Of a DNA stretch of 64,000 bases, positions 25,903 through 34,513 are shown one piece after another (positions within the stretch are counted from its first letter, which is position 1; every line of letters begins with the position of its first letter). The position numbers and the translations under genes are program-made. The notes under the pieces were generated by a model. It saw only the letters and a list, made by a program, of their open reading frames with translations. It was not told the DNA's origin and did no database searches. The stretch is from DATKQJ01 sp035534295. GTDB lineage: Bacteria > Chloroflexota > Dormibacteria > Dormibacterales > Dormibacteraceae. Location of the stretch: contig DATLSE010000046.1 in the NCBI GenBank assembly GCA_035534295.1, positions 1-64,000 of the forward strand, given 5' to 3'.

Positions 25903-26681
25903 GCTCCTTCTTCACCCTGCTCCGAGCCGCTGCGAGCGCCCATCGATCGCAGCTCTGCGTCGGTCTGGATCCTGACCCAGAAGTCATTCCCGGGGGTGCG
26001 GCGGGAGCGCTCAAGCACTGCCTGCAGGTGGTCCAGGAGACCCAGGACCTGGTCTGCTGCTACAAGCCGAATTCGGCCTTTTGGGAACAATACGGTCCCG
26101 AGGGGATGGCCGCTCTGGCGGAGCTCCGGACTCGAATCGACGGCTCTTTGCCGCTCGTCTACGACGCCAAGCGCGGCGATTTTGACCACACCAGCGCCGC
26201 CTACGCCCGAGCCGCCTTTGACGTGCTGGGAATGGACGCCATCACCCTCAACCCCTACCTGGGAGCCGACAGCCTGAAACCCTTCACCGAGCGCGGCGAG
26301 CGCGGCTGCTATGTGATTTGCCGGACATCGAATCCCGGCGCCGCTGACCTTCAGCATCGCGACGTCGAGGGCCAGCCCCTCTATCGGCGCGTCGCCGATC
26401 TGGCGCAGGAGCTGAATCAGGCTGGCAACTTAGGCCTGGTCATCGGAGCCACCGCACCCAGCCAGATCGCCGAGGTTCGCGCCAGCTCCGACCTTCCGTT
26501 CTTGATCCCGGGTGTGGGAGCGCAGGGGGGAGACCTCGACGCGTCGGTTCGAGCGGCCTGGAATGGTGAGGCCGATTCATGCCTAATCAGTGCCAGTCGA
26601 GGCGTCATCTACGCCGACAGTCCGCGCCGGGCGGCGCGCGAGCTGAGGGACCGGATCAACCACGTTCTGGGTCGGCAATGA
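25899..26681 (+). CDS. pyrF: Orotidine 5'-phosphate decarboxylase
   Basis: Last step of UMP synthesis. About 260 residues of the longer 'type 2' subfamily found in actinobacteria and related lineages: CVGLDPDPEVIP, CCYKPNSAFWEQYG, catalytic Asp-Lys-Asp in YDAKRGDFDHT, TLNPYLGADSL and PGVGAQGGD. TTG start overlaps the TtuA-like stop (TTGA), so pyrF is cotranslated with a tRNA-thiolation gene; no other pyrimidine gene is near. Confidence 0.95.
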   Translation: MSSFFTLLRAAASAHRSQLCVGLDPDPEVIPGGAAGALKHCLQVVQETQDLVCCYKPNSAFWEQYGPEGMAALAELRTRIDGSLPLVYDAKRGDFDHTSAAYARAAFDVLGMDAITLNPYLGADSLKPFTERGERGCYVICRTSNPGAADLQHRDVEGQPLYRRVADLAQELNQAGNLGLVIGATAPSQIAEVRASSDLPFLIPGVGAQGGDLDASVRAAWNGEADSCLISASRGVIYADSPRRAARELRDRINHVLGRQ

Positions 26682-27907
26682 GCGCGCGTCCGACCGTCCA
26701 GCTGGTCCTCGAAGGACACATTATCGATTCCATGATGCTGCCCCAGATCATGGACCTGGTGATGGACCTGGGCGGCAACTTCACCGTCCAGGAGCTGCGC
26801 GTGGGCCAGCACAAGACCGAGCCCTCGCTCTGCCGGCTCGAGGTCAGTGCAGCCGACCTCCACGATCTGGACGAAATCGTTCGCCGGGCTCGCGAGCTCG
26901 GAGCCCTGGTCGCCACCGAAGAGCCGGTGCAGACCACGGCCGCGGTCCAAGAAGGCGTCTATCCCGAGGGCTTTTATTCGACCAGCAACCTGCCCACCTA
27001 TCTCCTGCTCGAGTCCGGGTGGGTGCCGGTGGAGCGCCAGGAGATGGACTGTGCGGTGGCGGTCGACCGGAGTCAGGGACGAGCTTGGTGCGTCACCTTT
27101 GCCGAGACTCACCCGGGGATGGAGTTGGTGGTCGGCCATCAGGGGGTGCGCGTCGTACCCATGGAGCGATCGCGTCAGATGGAGATTTTCAGCTTCATGG
27201 CTTCGGAGGTGTCAGCGGAGAAGCCGAAGAAGCTCCTCATCGCCAAGATCGCGGCGGAATTGCTCAGCATTCGGGCCGAGGGCGGCCGCATCCTGGTCGT
27301 GGCCGGTCCGGCCGTCGTGCACACGGGCGCGGGCCGGTACCTCTCCTGGCTGATCGAGCATGACTGCGTGCAGGTTCTGTTCGCAGGCAACGCGCTCGCC
27401 GTGCACGACGTCGAGGCGGCGCTCTACGGAACGGCGTTGGGTGTGAACCTCGAGAGCGGTCTGCCCATCGAGCACGGCCACGAGCACCACATGCGAGCCA
27501 TCAACCGGGTCCGGGCGGCGGGAAGTTTGGCGCGCATGGTGGAGAGTGGAGAGCTGACCTCGGGCGTGATGCGAAGCGCGCACCTAAAAGGCGTCGAGGT
27601 CGTGCTGGCCGGGAGCGTTCGCGACGACGGACCGCTGCCTGACGTCGTGACCGAGATGGGAGAGGCGCAGCGGCGCATGCGCCAGGCGCTGCCCGGGGTC
27701 CGGATGGCGATCATGATGTCGACCATGCTGCATTCGATCGCGACCGGCAACATGCTGCCGGCCGGAGTTCGCACCGTGTGCGTCGACATTAACCCCGCCG
27801 TCGTGACCAAGCTGGCTGACCGGGGCAGCTGGCAGTCGATTGGTCTTGTGACCGACGTCGAGTCGTTCCTGCGCGAGCTCGTGCAGGTGCTGGGGGGAGA
27901 CGTCTAG
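26678..27907 (+). CDS. Archaeal-type ornithine cyclodeaminase / LOR-SDH domain protein
   Basis: A 409-residue member of the TIGR00300 family (methanogen MJ1480-type), distinct from mu-crystallin-like ornithine cyclodeaminases. The N-terminal third (LVLEGHIIDSMMLPQIMDLV, GGNFTVQELRVGQHKTEPS) is the conserved LOR/SDH region; the rest is a nucleotide-binding domain with GGRILVVAGPAVVHTGAG and LFAGNALAVHDVEAAL. Some family members are fused to arginine dihydrolase in cyanobacteria. ATG overlaps the pyrF stop (ATGA). Exact reaction is not provable here. Confidence 0.8.
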   Translation: MSARPTVQLVLEGHIIDSMMLPQIMDLVMDLGGNFTVQELRVGQHKTEPSLCRLEVSAADLHDLDEIVRRARELGALVATEEPVQTTAAVQEGVYPEGFYSTSNLPTYLLLESGWVPVERQEMDCAVAVDRSQGRAWCVTFAETHPGMELVVGHQGVRVVPMERSRQMEIFSFMASEVSAEKPKKLLIAKIAAELLSIRAEGGRILVVAGPAVVHTGAGRYLSWLIEHDCVQVLFAGNALAVHDVEAALYGTALGVNLESGLPIEHGHEHHMRAINRVRAAGSLARMVESGELTSGVMRSAHLKGVEVVLAGSVRDDGPLPDVVTEMGEAQRRMRQALPGVRMAIMMSTMLHSIATGNMLPAGVRTVCVDINPAVVTKLADRGSWQSIGLVTDVESFLRELVQVLGGDV

Positions 27908-27930
27908 CAGCGGCGGTTGGCGGACTAGAA

Positions 27931-27948
27931 TGGTACGTACCAGTACCA
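27931..27948. promoter_or_regulatory. Palindromic operator overlapping -10 of acyl-CoA dehydrogenase operon
   Basis: TGGTACGTACCA (27931-27942) is a perfect 12-bp palindrome followed by a third half-site GTACCA (27943-27948). It overlaps the last base of a -10-like TAGAAT (27926-27931). The operon it precedes encodes a TetR regulator, the natural candidate to bind it. Confidence 0.55.
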
Positions 27949-27963
27949 CGCAGGGAGGCCGCC

Positions 27964-29160
27964 ATGGTGTCGTTCGAGCTCAGCCCTGAGCAGAGGGAAA
28001 TCAGAGATTGGGTCCACGAATTCGCTGAGCGCGAAATTCGACCGGTCGCCCATGAGTACGACGAGCGCGAGGAATTTCCCTGGCCCGTACTTCAAAAGGC
28101 GGCCCAGATCGGTCTTTATTCGTCCGACTTCCTGATGCAGGGATTCGCTGACCCGAGTGGAATCCTGCCTGCGCTGGTGGCCGAGGAACTGACCTGGGGC
28201 TGCGCTGGAATCGCCCTCGCGCTTCAGGGCACTGGACTTCCGGTGGCTGCGATATTCGCCCAGGGAACTCCAGAACAGGTGGCCACCTGGATTCCGGCCT
28301 GCTATGGGAGTGCAGAGGTCCCAGCCCTGGGTGCGTTCTGTGCCACCGAGGCCGACGCTGGGTCGGATGTGTCGAACTACAAGACCAGGGCCCAAATGAA
28401 GGATGGCGATTGGGTCTTGAACGGAGAGAAGATCTTCATCACCAACGGTGGCATCGCCGACGTCCACGTCGTCGTGGCCACCGTCGACCCCGCGCTCGGT
28501 TCTCGCGGCCAGGCCTCATTCGTGGTCCCGCCCAAAACCAAGGGATTGGTCCAGGGCAAGAAGGAGAAGAAGATGGGCATCCGCGCGTCCCACACCGCGA
28601 CCGTGGTGCTGCAGGACGTGCGGATTCCGGCTGACTGCTTGCTGGGAGGTGGGGAACGTCTGGAGGCCCGCCTTGCCCGGGGACGGGCGGGCGAGAGCAC
28701 GGGGCGGAGCAACGTGGCCATGCGCACCTTCGAGACCACGCGGCCGCTGGTCGGCGCCCAGGCACTCGGTATCGCCCGGGCGGCCTTTGAATTCGCACTT
28801 GGATACGCCAAGGAGCGGCGCCAGTTCGGTCGCCCGATCATCGATAACCAGGCCATCGCGTTCAAGCTCGCCGACATGGCGGTCCAGATCGAGGCGGCCC
28901 GGAACATGATCTGGCGAGCCCTGTGGGAAGGTAAGAACGGGGGCGAGTTCAAGCATGCCGAGGGTTCGATGGCCAAGCTCTTCGCCGGTGAGGTCGCGGT
29001 CAAGGTGACCGAGGAAGCGATTCAGATCTGCGGCGGCTACGGGTATATTCGCGATTTCCCGGTTGAGAAGTGGCACCGCGACGCCAAGATCTACACCCTT
29101 TTCGAGGGCACCTCCGAGATCCAGCGCTTGGTCATCAGCCGCTCGCTCGCCGCCCTGTGA
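27964..29160 (+). CDS. Acyl-CoA dehydrogenase
   Basis: A 398-residue FAD flavoenzyme of beta-oxidation or branched-chain acyl-CoA catabolism. Landmarks: FELSPEQREIRDWVHEFAE, FCATEADAGSDVSNYKT (FAD/substrate), EKIFITNGGIADV, KERRQFGRPIIDNQ, QICGGYGYIRDFPVEK and the C-terminal YTLFEGTSEIQRLVISR, with the glutamate in the position of the catalytic base. An SD (GGGAGG) precedes the ATG. First gene of a three-gene overlapped operon with TetR and a methyltransferase. Confidence 0.95.
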   Translation: MVSFELSPEQREIRDWVHEFAEREIRPVAHEYDEREEFPWPVLQKAAQIGLYSSDFLMQGFADPSGILPALVAEELTWGCAGIALALQGTGLPVAAIFAQGTPEQVATWIPACYGSAEVPALGAFCATEADAGSDVSNYKTRAQMKDGDWVLNGEKIFITNGGIADVHVVVATVDPALGSRGQASFVVPPKTKGLVQGKKEKKMGIRASHTATVVLQDVRIPADCLLGGGERLEARLARGRAGESTGRSNVAMRTFETTRPLVGAQALGIARAAFEFALGYAKERRQFGRPIIDNQAIAFKLADMAVQIEAARNMIWRALWEGKNGGEFKHAEGSMAKLFAGEVAVKVTEEAIQICGGYGYIRDFPVEKWHRDAKIYTLFEGTSEIQRLVISRSLAAL

Positions 29161-29759
29161 GCGCGATGCTCGGGCCGCGACGAGCCGCCGCCGGGGTGAG
29201 CGAGTCCGACCGTGGCGGCTCCCGCCGCGAACGACTACTGGCCTCGGCTCTCTGGGGCTTCGCCAGAAGCGGTTACCACGAGACCTCAGTGGACGACATC
29301 GTGGCCCGGGCCAGAACGTCCAAAACTGCCTTCTATGATCATTTCGCATCCAAGGAGGCCTGCCTGGCCGCGCTGCTGGAGGAGCAGGGGGGGGCGCTCA
29401 TGAACGCCGTTCAGGCAGCCGCTCAGGGCGGCCGTGATCACCGCGAGCGACTCCGCCGCGGCATCGCCGAGTTCGTCCGGCGCTGTGACCAAGACGCCGA
29501 TCTGGGATGGGTGCTATTGGTGCGCTCGGTCGGTCTTTCGTCCCAGATCGAGGCCCAGCGGCTGAGCCTGCAAAGCCGCTTCGCCAGCCTGGTCGCGGCC
29601 GAGCAGCGCCTATCGGACGATGGCCCCAGCGACTCTGCGGCGCAGACATTCGCCTGGGCGGTCGTGGGCGCGGTCGGCGAGGTGTCAAGGCAGCTGCTGC
29701 GCTCAGGCGCGGACGCGGGCGCGGCAGCAGCCGTGCTGGGCCAGATTTTCGCCCCTTGA
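29157..29759 (+). CDS. TetR family transcriptional regulator
   Basis: About 200 residues. The N-terminal helix-turn-helix domain is clear: RRERLLASALWGFARSGYHETSVDDIVARARTS in segments, ending KTAFYDHFASKEACLAALL; the C-terminal ligand domain is variable. GTG 29157 overlaps the dehydrogenase stop (GTGA); ATG 29166 is an alternative. It probably represses its own operon through the palindrome at 27931 and responds to an acyl-CoA. Confidence 0.92.
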   Translation: MSAMLGPRRAAAGVSESDRGGSRRERLLASALWGFARSGYHETSVDDIVARARTSKTAFYDHFASKEACLAALLEEQGGALMNAVQAAAQGGRDHRERLRRGIAEFVRRCDQDADLGWVLLVRSVGLSSQIEAQRLSLQSRFASLVAAEQRLSDDGPSDSAAQTFAWAVVGAVGEVSRQLLRSGADAGAAAAVLGQIFAP

Positions 29760-30388
29760 AGTACAGCTCGCCCCGCGAGCGGGTGCGCGCCGTTTACGAG
29801 CGGGGCGCAGATCGCTATGACCGCCTGATGGGACTGACTGAGCGCCTGGTCGGGCCGGTCCGGGCTCTGGCCGGTGCTGCCCTGACGGGGTGCGACCAGA
29901 TATTGGAGATTGGCGTGGGCAGTGGGCTGAGCCTGCCGCACTACGCCGACGCGTCCGCCCTGCTCGGGGTCGATCTGAGTTTGGCCATGCTTCAGCTGGC
30001 TCGGGCCCGCGCCACCAGGCTCGGCATCCGGCCACGATTCGCCCAGATGGACGCCGAGAACCTGGCGCTGGGCGCGGCCAGATTTGATGGCGTGGCCTTC
30101 AACCTGGCCCTGTGCACGATCCCCAACCCCGATCGGGCGCTCGCAGAAGCGGTACGCGTGGCGCGACCGGGGGCCACAATCGTTCTACTGGAGCACGTCA
30201 GGAGCCACCTTCAACCCCTGGCGCTGCTCCAAGACATCCTCACTCCGCTCACGATCAGGGCCGACGCCGATCACCTCAATCGCCGCACCATGGACAGGGC
30301 TCGGGCCGCGGGCATCGAGCTCATCGAGGTTCGCACCTGGCTCGCGGGCTGCCTGGCACTTGGCGTCGGCCGGATCCCACCTGCCTGA
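29756..30388 (+). CDS. Class I SAM-dependent methyltransferase
   Basis: A 210-residue Rossmann-fold methyltransferase. Motif I is ILEIGVGSGLSLPHY, motif II LLGVDLSLAMLQLA, then FAQMDAENLAL and FDGVAFNLALCTIPNPDRAL; LLEHVRS resembles UbiE/PmtA-like enzymes acting on lipids or quinones. TTG start overlaps the TetR stop (TTGA). The substrate is unknown; operon context with acyl-CoA dehydrogenase suggests a lipid. Confidence 0.87.
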   Translation: MKYSSPRERVRAVYERGADRYDRLMGLTERLVGPVRALAGAALTGCDQILEIGVGSGLSLPHYADASALLGVDLSLAMLQLARARATRLGIRPRFAQMDAENLALGAARFDGVAFNLALCTIPNPDRALAEAVRVARPGATIVLLEHVRSHLQPLALLQDILTPLTIRADADHLNRRTMDRARAAGIELIEVRTWLAGCLALGVGRIPPA

Positions 30389-30435
30389 GGTCCAGGGCCG
30401 AACGCGGCCGGGGAAGAAATCGGCGTAACCAAAAA

Positions 30436-30455
30436 CGAACGTACGTTCGTATAAT
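30436..30455 (+). promoter_or_regulatory. SOS (LexA) box abutting -10 TATAAT
   Basis: CGAACGTACGTTCG at 30436-30449 fits the Gram-positive/actinobacterial LexA consensus CGAAC-N4-GTTCG exactly and is part of a 16-bp perfect palindrome (30435-30450). TATAAT follows directly at 30450-30455, seven bases before the ATG at 30463. The recA promoter in this window has the same box/-10 geometry. Confidence 0.8.
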
Positions 30456-30462
30456 TAATCGC

Positions 30463-30867
30463 ATGCGAACTCTGGGGACTCAGGTGCGATTGAAGCGTCT
30501 CATCCGTCAGCACTCTGACCTGGTCGATCGGCTGCGGCGCGAGGGAGCGGACCCCCTGCCGCGGGCGGTGGTCTCCGCTCGGCTCTACGACTTGGAGGAG
30601 ATTGTTCGCCAGGGCTGGCGGGCGGAGAGGAGGGCTTCGGACTCGCGTATTCCGGTAGTTGACGACCACGTAGAGGAGGCTCTCCGCCAGATCGGGTCCT
30701 GGATCGCCAGGCTTGGCCAGCCGGACATGGACCTGGGCGTCTGCCGCCAGGGCTTTCAGGCTGTCGCCGTACCGCTTCTCTTCGTACTTCGCGGCCTCGA
30801 CGAGGTGGGGGAGGAGGTGCTCGGAGGCGGCTGGGCCGAACCCGAGCCGGTAACGACTCACCGGTAA
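30463..30867 (+). CDS. Uncharacterised SOS-controlled protein
   Basis: A 134-residue soluble, Arg/Glu-rich, mostly helical protein (VRLKRLIRQHSDLVDRLRRE, LYDLEEIVRQGWRAERR, DDHVEEALRQIGSWIARL). I recognise no domain. Strong third-base GC bias supports coding. It is placed exactly behind a perfect LexA box and TATAAT, with the ATG at the expected transcription start, so it is probably a leaderless SOS-induced gene. The opposite strand is also open here but has no such promoter. Confidence 0.6.
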   Translation: MRTLGTQVRLKRLIRQHSDLVDRLRREGADPLPRAVVSARLYDLEEIVRQGWRAERRASDSRIPVVDDHVEEALRQIGSWIARLGQPDMDLGVCRQGFQAVAVPLLFVLRGLDEVGEEVLGGGWAEPEPVTTHR

Positions 30868-30874
30868 CGACTCA
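30847..30874. repeat. 14-bp tandem duplication across a stop codon
   Basis: CCGGTAACGACTCA occurs twice in direct succession. The second copy supplies the TAA stop of the preceding gene, so a copy-number change would alter that protein's C-terminus. Confidence 0.6.
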
Positions 30875-30942
30875 GTTGGAGAGGTGAATCGGCGCCGCGC
30901 GAGGTCATCCATCTAGGGAAAAGCGGACCGCAATGCGCGTCG

Positions 30943-31003
30943 ATCCGATCGGATTCACGCGGAAGCTTGGAAGATCGGATTGATTTCCGCAGTAGATCGG
31001 ATT
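30943..31003. promoter_or_regulatory. Three GATCGGATT repeats upstream of tad genes
   Basis: GATCGGATT occurs at 30947-30955, 30973-30981 and 30995-31003. The first is part of a 12-bp palindrome ATCCGATCGGAT (30943-30954). They occupy the region just before the TadE start and could be sites for a regulator of pilus genes. No clear promoter was identified. Confidence 0.4.
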
Positions 31004-31028
31004 TGAGATCGTTATCCTTCCAGACACC

Positions 31029-31598
31029 TTGAACGTATCTGAGCGCCCGATCGCGGACTCCTGCCGACGCCGCCAGCGAGGCCAGTCCCTGGTCGAATTC
31101 GCGATCACCGCGCCCATCCTGCTGCTGCTCCTGGCCGGCGCCATAGATTTCGGTAACGGATACACGGTGCGCCTCCAGGTTGCCAATGCGGCCCGGGTGG
31201 GAGCGCGCTGGGCGTCGCTTCATTCGGGCGATGTCAATCAGGGCTGGAGTTCGTCCTCAGCCCCGGCCGAGAACACCATCGAGGGTCAGGTCATCTACGC
31301 CGGCGACACCCTTTCCGTGATCAACGACGACAGCCACATCCAGATCTACTACTACATCTGGACCCAGGGAACGACCACCACAACCTACTGCGGCCGATAT
31401 TCGGAGGCGACCAACTCGTTTGTCGGTGGTTCGATCTCCGGCGGTGGCTCCTACACCCTGAGCCAGTGCGTAGCGGTGGACAACATCGTGCAGGTCACCG
31501 TCTATTACGACTACCCCGTGCTCACTCCACTTTTCAGCTCCCTCTTCGGGCCCACCATCAGCGTCGGCTCTCAGGCCTCCTTCGTGATCCAGTCGTGA
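31029..31598 (+). CDS. TadE-like pilus assembly protein
   Basis: A 189-residue pseudopilin-like protein. The basic N-terminus CRRRQRGQ leads into the TadE signature SLVEFAITAPILLLLLAG with the +5-like Glu, one membrane helix, then an extracytoplasmic domain with several aromatic and Gly/Ser segments. TTG start. It is first of three overlapped Tad genes (TadE, TadG-like, TadE); these minor components help assemble Flp-type pili. Confidence 0.85.
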   Translation: MNVSERPIADSCRRRQRGQSLVEFAITAPILLLLLAGAIDFGNGYTVRLQVANAARVGARWASLHSGDVNQGWSSSSAPAENTIEGQVIYAGDTLSVINDDSHIQIYYYIWTQGTTTTTYCGRYSEATNSFVGGSISGGGSYTLSQCVAVDNIVQVTVYYDYPVLTPLFSSLFGPTISVGSQASFVIQS

Positions 31599-32833
31599 GC
31601 GGGCGAGCGCGCGCCTCAGAGCGCGGTTCGATTCTGGTCCTGGTGGCCATGATGTCCTTGATCCTGATTGCGTTCGTGGGTCTGGCGGTGGATGGAGGCG
31701 AGATTCAGGCCCAGCAGCGCCAGTCGCAGAATGCGGCTGACGGCGCCGCGCTCGCGGCCGGCACCGCGATCTTGAATTCTCCTGACTACGGCTACAGCAC
31801 GACCGACGCCACCAACATCGCCGATACCGTGGCTGGCTTCAGCGGCATCGTCCCGGCCGATGTGACCATCGCGTACTACGACTCCACTTCAAGTCCCACG
31901 ACCGTACCGGCGAGCGTGGTGACGGTGACCGCGAGCGTCACCCACACCTTCGCGACGCTGTTTCTCCCCGTCATGAACATCGATACCGCCACCGTCCAGG
32001 CCCAGGCCACGGTGACATTGAGCCAGAGCCCGGCCGGCTGCGCCATCTGCGTCATGTCGCCCGGGGCCAGCCCTGCTCTGGAGTCCTCTAACGGGGCCCA
32101 GGTCACCGCCACGGGCGGCCCGATCCAGGTTCTGTCCAATGCCTCGCCCGCCATCACCACCTCTAATTCGGGTGTGATCACCGCTCCCAGCATCACCTCC
32201 GTGGGCACTGTCAGCGGCCCCACCACGCCCACCGCGCTGACCGGCTCCTCGTACACATTCCCCGATCCCCTGGCCGCCATCCCCGTGCCCACCCTGGGCC
32301 AGCCGGCGGCGAACGTCACCTACGGCAGCTCGACGACCATCAACCCGGGCACATACGGAACCATCACCATTCCCCTGGGGGTGACCGTGACCATGAACCC
32401 GGGGCTGTATGTCATCGCCGGCGGACTATCCCTCAACGGCGTATTGCGGGGCAACGGCGTCAACATCTACTTCGCCTGCGTCGACGGCTCGGGAAATGCC
32501 AGCACCTGTTCCAGCCCCACCGACCCGGGGAACATCAACGTCGCCGGGAGCATGGTGATCTCAGCACCGCCCACTGGCAGTACATACTCGGGGCTGGCCA
32601 TTTTCGGTGACCGCAACAACACGGCCACGTTCACCGTCGGTGGCACCCTCACTCCCACGGGCACGGTCTACGCGCCCTCGATGAACATGTTCATTCCTGA
32701 CGGCTCGCACCAGAGCCTGACCAGCCGCGTCGTCCTCGGCAGCATTGACGTCGACTCGGGCGGACGCTTGTTCGTGAATTACAGCCAGAGTGGCAATTAC
32801 GTCACCCCGGGCAAGATCGAGCTGACTTCGTGA
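31595..32833 (+). CDS. TadG-like pilus-associated protein
   Basis: A 412-residue protein with one N-terminal helix (ERGSILVLVAMMSLILIAF) followed by the TadG/TadE 'putative Flp pilus assembly' pattern VDGGEIQAQQRQSQNAADGAALAAG. The rest is Gly/Ser/Thr/Val-rich and looks like an extracellular beta-rich domain, without the von Willebrand A domain of classical TadG. Cysteine pairs (AGCAIC; FACVDGSGNASTC) may form disulfides. GTG start overlaps the TadE stop (GTGA). Confidence 0.82.
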   Translation: MSGRARASERGSILVLVAMMSLILIAFVGLAVDGGEIQAQQRQSQNAADGAALAAGTAILNSPDYGYSTTDATNIADTVAGFSGIVPADVTIAYYDSTSSPTTVPASVVTVTASVTHTFATLFLPVMNIDTATVQAQATVTLSQSPAGCAICVMSPGASPALESSNGAQVTATGGPIQVLSNASPAITTSNSGVITAPSITSVGTVSGPTTPTALTGSSYTFPDPLAAIPVPTLGQPAANVTYGSSTTINPGTYGTITIPLGVTVTMNPGLYVIAGGLSLNGVLRGNGVNIYFACVDGSGNASTCSSPTDPGNINVAGSMVISAPPTGSTYSGLAIFGDRNNTATFTVGGTLTPTGTVYAPSMNMFIPDGSHQSLTSRVVLGSIDVDSGGRLFVNYSQSGNYVTPGKIELTS

Positions 32834-33393
32834 TGAGTTGCTTTAAGCAAGCTCGCCGGTCTCGGCAGCGCGGCCAGGCTCTGGTGGAGTTCTCTCTGGT
32901 GTCGATACTCGTCTTCACGCTCATGTTCGGGATCATGGATTGGAGCTATTTCTTTTCGGGCAAGGTGTCGGCCACCAACGCCGCCCGGTCGGCGGCGCGC
33001 TACGCCGCCGTGCATCCCACGGCCTGGACCAACGCCAATCCACCGGCGGCGAATACGATCGAGAGTCGACTCATACTCACCGCAGTCCCAGCCACGGTGG
33101 TGAATCAGGATTACGCGAGCGGCGCCAAGTCGTACATCACAATCAGCTACCTGATCCCGAGCACCGCCGGTGGCACGGCCTGCGGTCAGTACAGCGTCAG
33201 CGCTAACGGATTCGTAGGTGACCCGATCTCGGGAGGTGGCACCTATACCCAGGCCCAGTGCGTAGTAGCGGGAAATATCGTCACCGTAGAGGCCGTGTAC
33301 ACATACCGCTTCATCACCCCATTCCTGCAAGCTGCGTTCTCGCCCGGGACGATCCAGATCACAACCGTGGCGGCAGAGCTGATCGAGGTCTGA
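32830..33393 (+). CDS. TadE-like pilus assembly protein
   Basis: A 187-residue paralogue of the gene at 31029: basic start, RQRGQALVEFSLVSILVFTL with the conserved Glu and one membrane helix, then NAARSAARYAA and an extracytoplasmic domain whose SGGGTYTQAQCV echoes SGGGSYTLSQCV of its paralogue, evidence of gene duplication. Start GTG 32830 or ATG 32833, overlapping the TadG-like stop. Confidence 0.85.
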   Translation: MMSCFKQARRSRQRGQALVEFSLVSILVFTLMFGIMDWSYFFSGKVSATNAARSAARYAAVHPTAWTNANPPAANTIESRLILTAVPATVVNQDYASGAKSYITISYLIPSTAGGTACGQYSVSANGFVGDPISGGGTYTQAQCVVAGNIVTVEAVYTYRFITPFLQAAFSPGTIQITTVAAELIEV

Positions 33394-33580
33394 ACACGCC
33401 TCGGGGCGGGCGGGCATGGTGTCGGGCCACCGGACGGCGCTCCGATAGACTCAATTCCCAAAGAGTGAAGCAGGCGTGCCCGACCACCGTCCGATCTCTC
33501 GATCTGAGCCGCGCCGCTCGGGCTGGGGCGAGGGACGCCCAGCTCAATCGGCCCCTCCAGGGCGTGCGAGTCCAATCTCG

Positions 33581-34513
33581 ATGAGTGCCTCCGAGCGTCG
33601 CGGCGCCTGGCGCATCCTGGTGCCCCTGGTGAAGGGGCAGACCGCCCGGCCTCTGATCAGCGTGGGTGACGCTCTGGTGGCCGGGGCGGTCGAAGCCGCT
33701 GGCTTGGTGCTGGGTATAGTCGAGACCAGCTTCACCAATCCCATGCAGGGACCGGACATCGACCGCATCCGGGACATGCTGAAGTGGATCGCCAGCTCCG
33801 ACTACGATCACGAGGGAAGACCCGCGATGGGGGTCGAGGTGCGCTTCAGCACCGACATCGCTGCCTCCATTCGGGCCGCGGTGATGGAGCATTCGTGTTC
33901 GACCGTGGTGCTCGCCTACCCCTGGCTCGCCGAGCCCCGCCAGCACCGGCTGCGCGCGGTCTGCGAATCCCTGCTTGAGCCCGCGCCTTCAGACCTTCTG
34001 TTGGTCCGTCCGGCTCTCGCCGCCCCCGAGGCCGCGATCAACCCACGCTCAATCATGGTCGCGGTCCGCGGCGGCCCTCATCAGGCGCTGATCAACCGGC
34101 TGATCAAAGGCTTCGCACGCGTCGCAGAGTCGAAGGTCACCCTCGTCCACGTCAGCCGACCGTCCGACCATCAGGACCGGCGTCGGCGCGGCCGGGAGGA
34201 GCTTCAACGGCTGGCGACTTCGCTGGGCGGAATTCCCGTGTCCATCGTCACTGCGGAGCACGCCAATCCCATGAGCGTGATCATGGACGTGGCCGCCGAC
34301 CACGATCTGGTCGTCGTCGGATCGCACCTTGATCGGGAGGCACCCGCGCGGATCCTGAGTCCGGCGCTGCGACAGCTCCTCAGCCGGTCTCCGGCCACGG
34401 TGGTGCTGGCCCATGCTGCCGGGGCTCAGGACTGGCAGCTACCAGAGGTGCGCTCGGCGAGCGGCGCCAGCGGCAGTAGGTCTCCAAGAGCCGGGGTGCC
34501 CTCGGTCGGCTAG
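33581..34513 (+). CDS. Tandem universal stress protein
   Basis: About 310 residues with two UspA-type halves. The first half has WRILVPLVKGQTARPLISVGDAL; the second ends VVVGSHLDREAPARILSPALRQLLSRSPATVVLAHA, close to the ATP-binding G-x2-G-x9-G-S/T pattern. ATG 33581 is chosen; GTG 33476 would add 35 residues of Pro/Arg-rich sequence and lies 24 bases after a TAGACT hexamer, so it cannot be dismissed. It is convergent with the kinase at 34510 and overlaps its 3' end by four bases. Confidence 0.72.
   Translation: MSASERRGAWRILVPLVKGQTARPLISVGDALVAGAVEAAGLVLGIVETSFTNPMQGPDIDRIRDMLKWIASSDYDHEGRPAMGVEVRFSTDIAASIRAAVMEHSCSTVVLAYPWLAEPRQHRLRAVCESLLEPAPSDLLLVRPALAAPEAAINPRSIMVAVRGGPHQALINRLIKGFARVAESKVTLVHVSRPSDHQDRRRRGREELQRLATSLGGIPVSIVTAEHANPMSVIMDVAADHDLVVVGSHLDREAPARILSPALRQLLSRSPATVVLAHAAGAQDWQLPEVRSASGASGSRSPRAGVPSVG

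Noticed and set aside
30271..30912. A 213-codon minus-strand frame opposite the SOS gene
   Set aside because: No promoter or ribosome-binding site and no domain; the plus-strand frame has better third-base GC and an exact LexA/-10 promoter. Not fully excluded.
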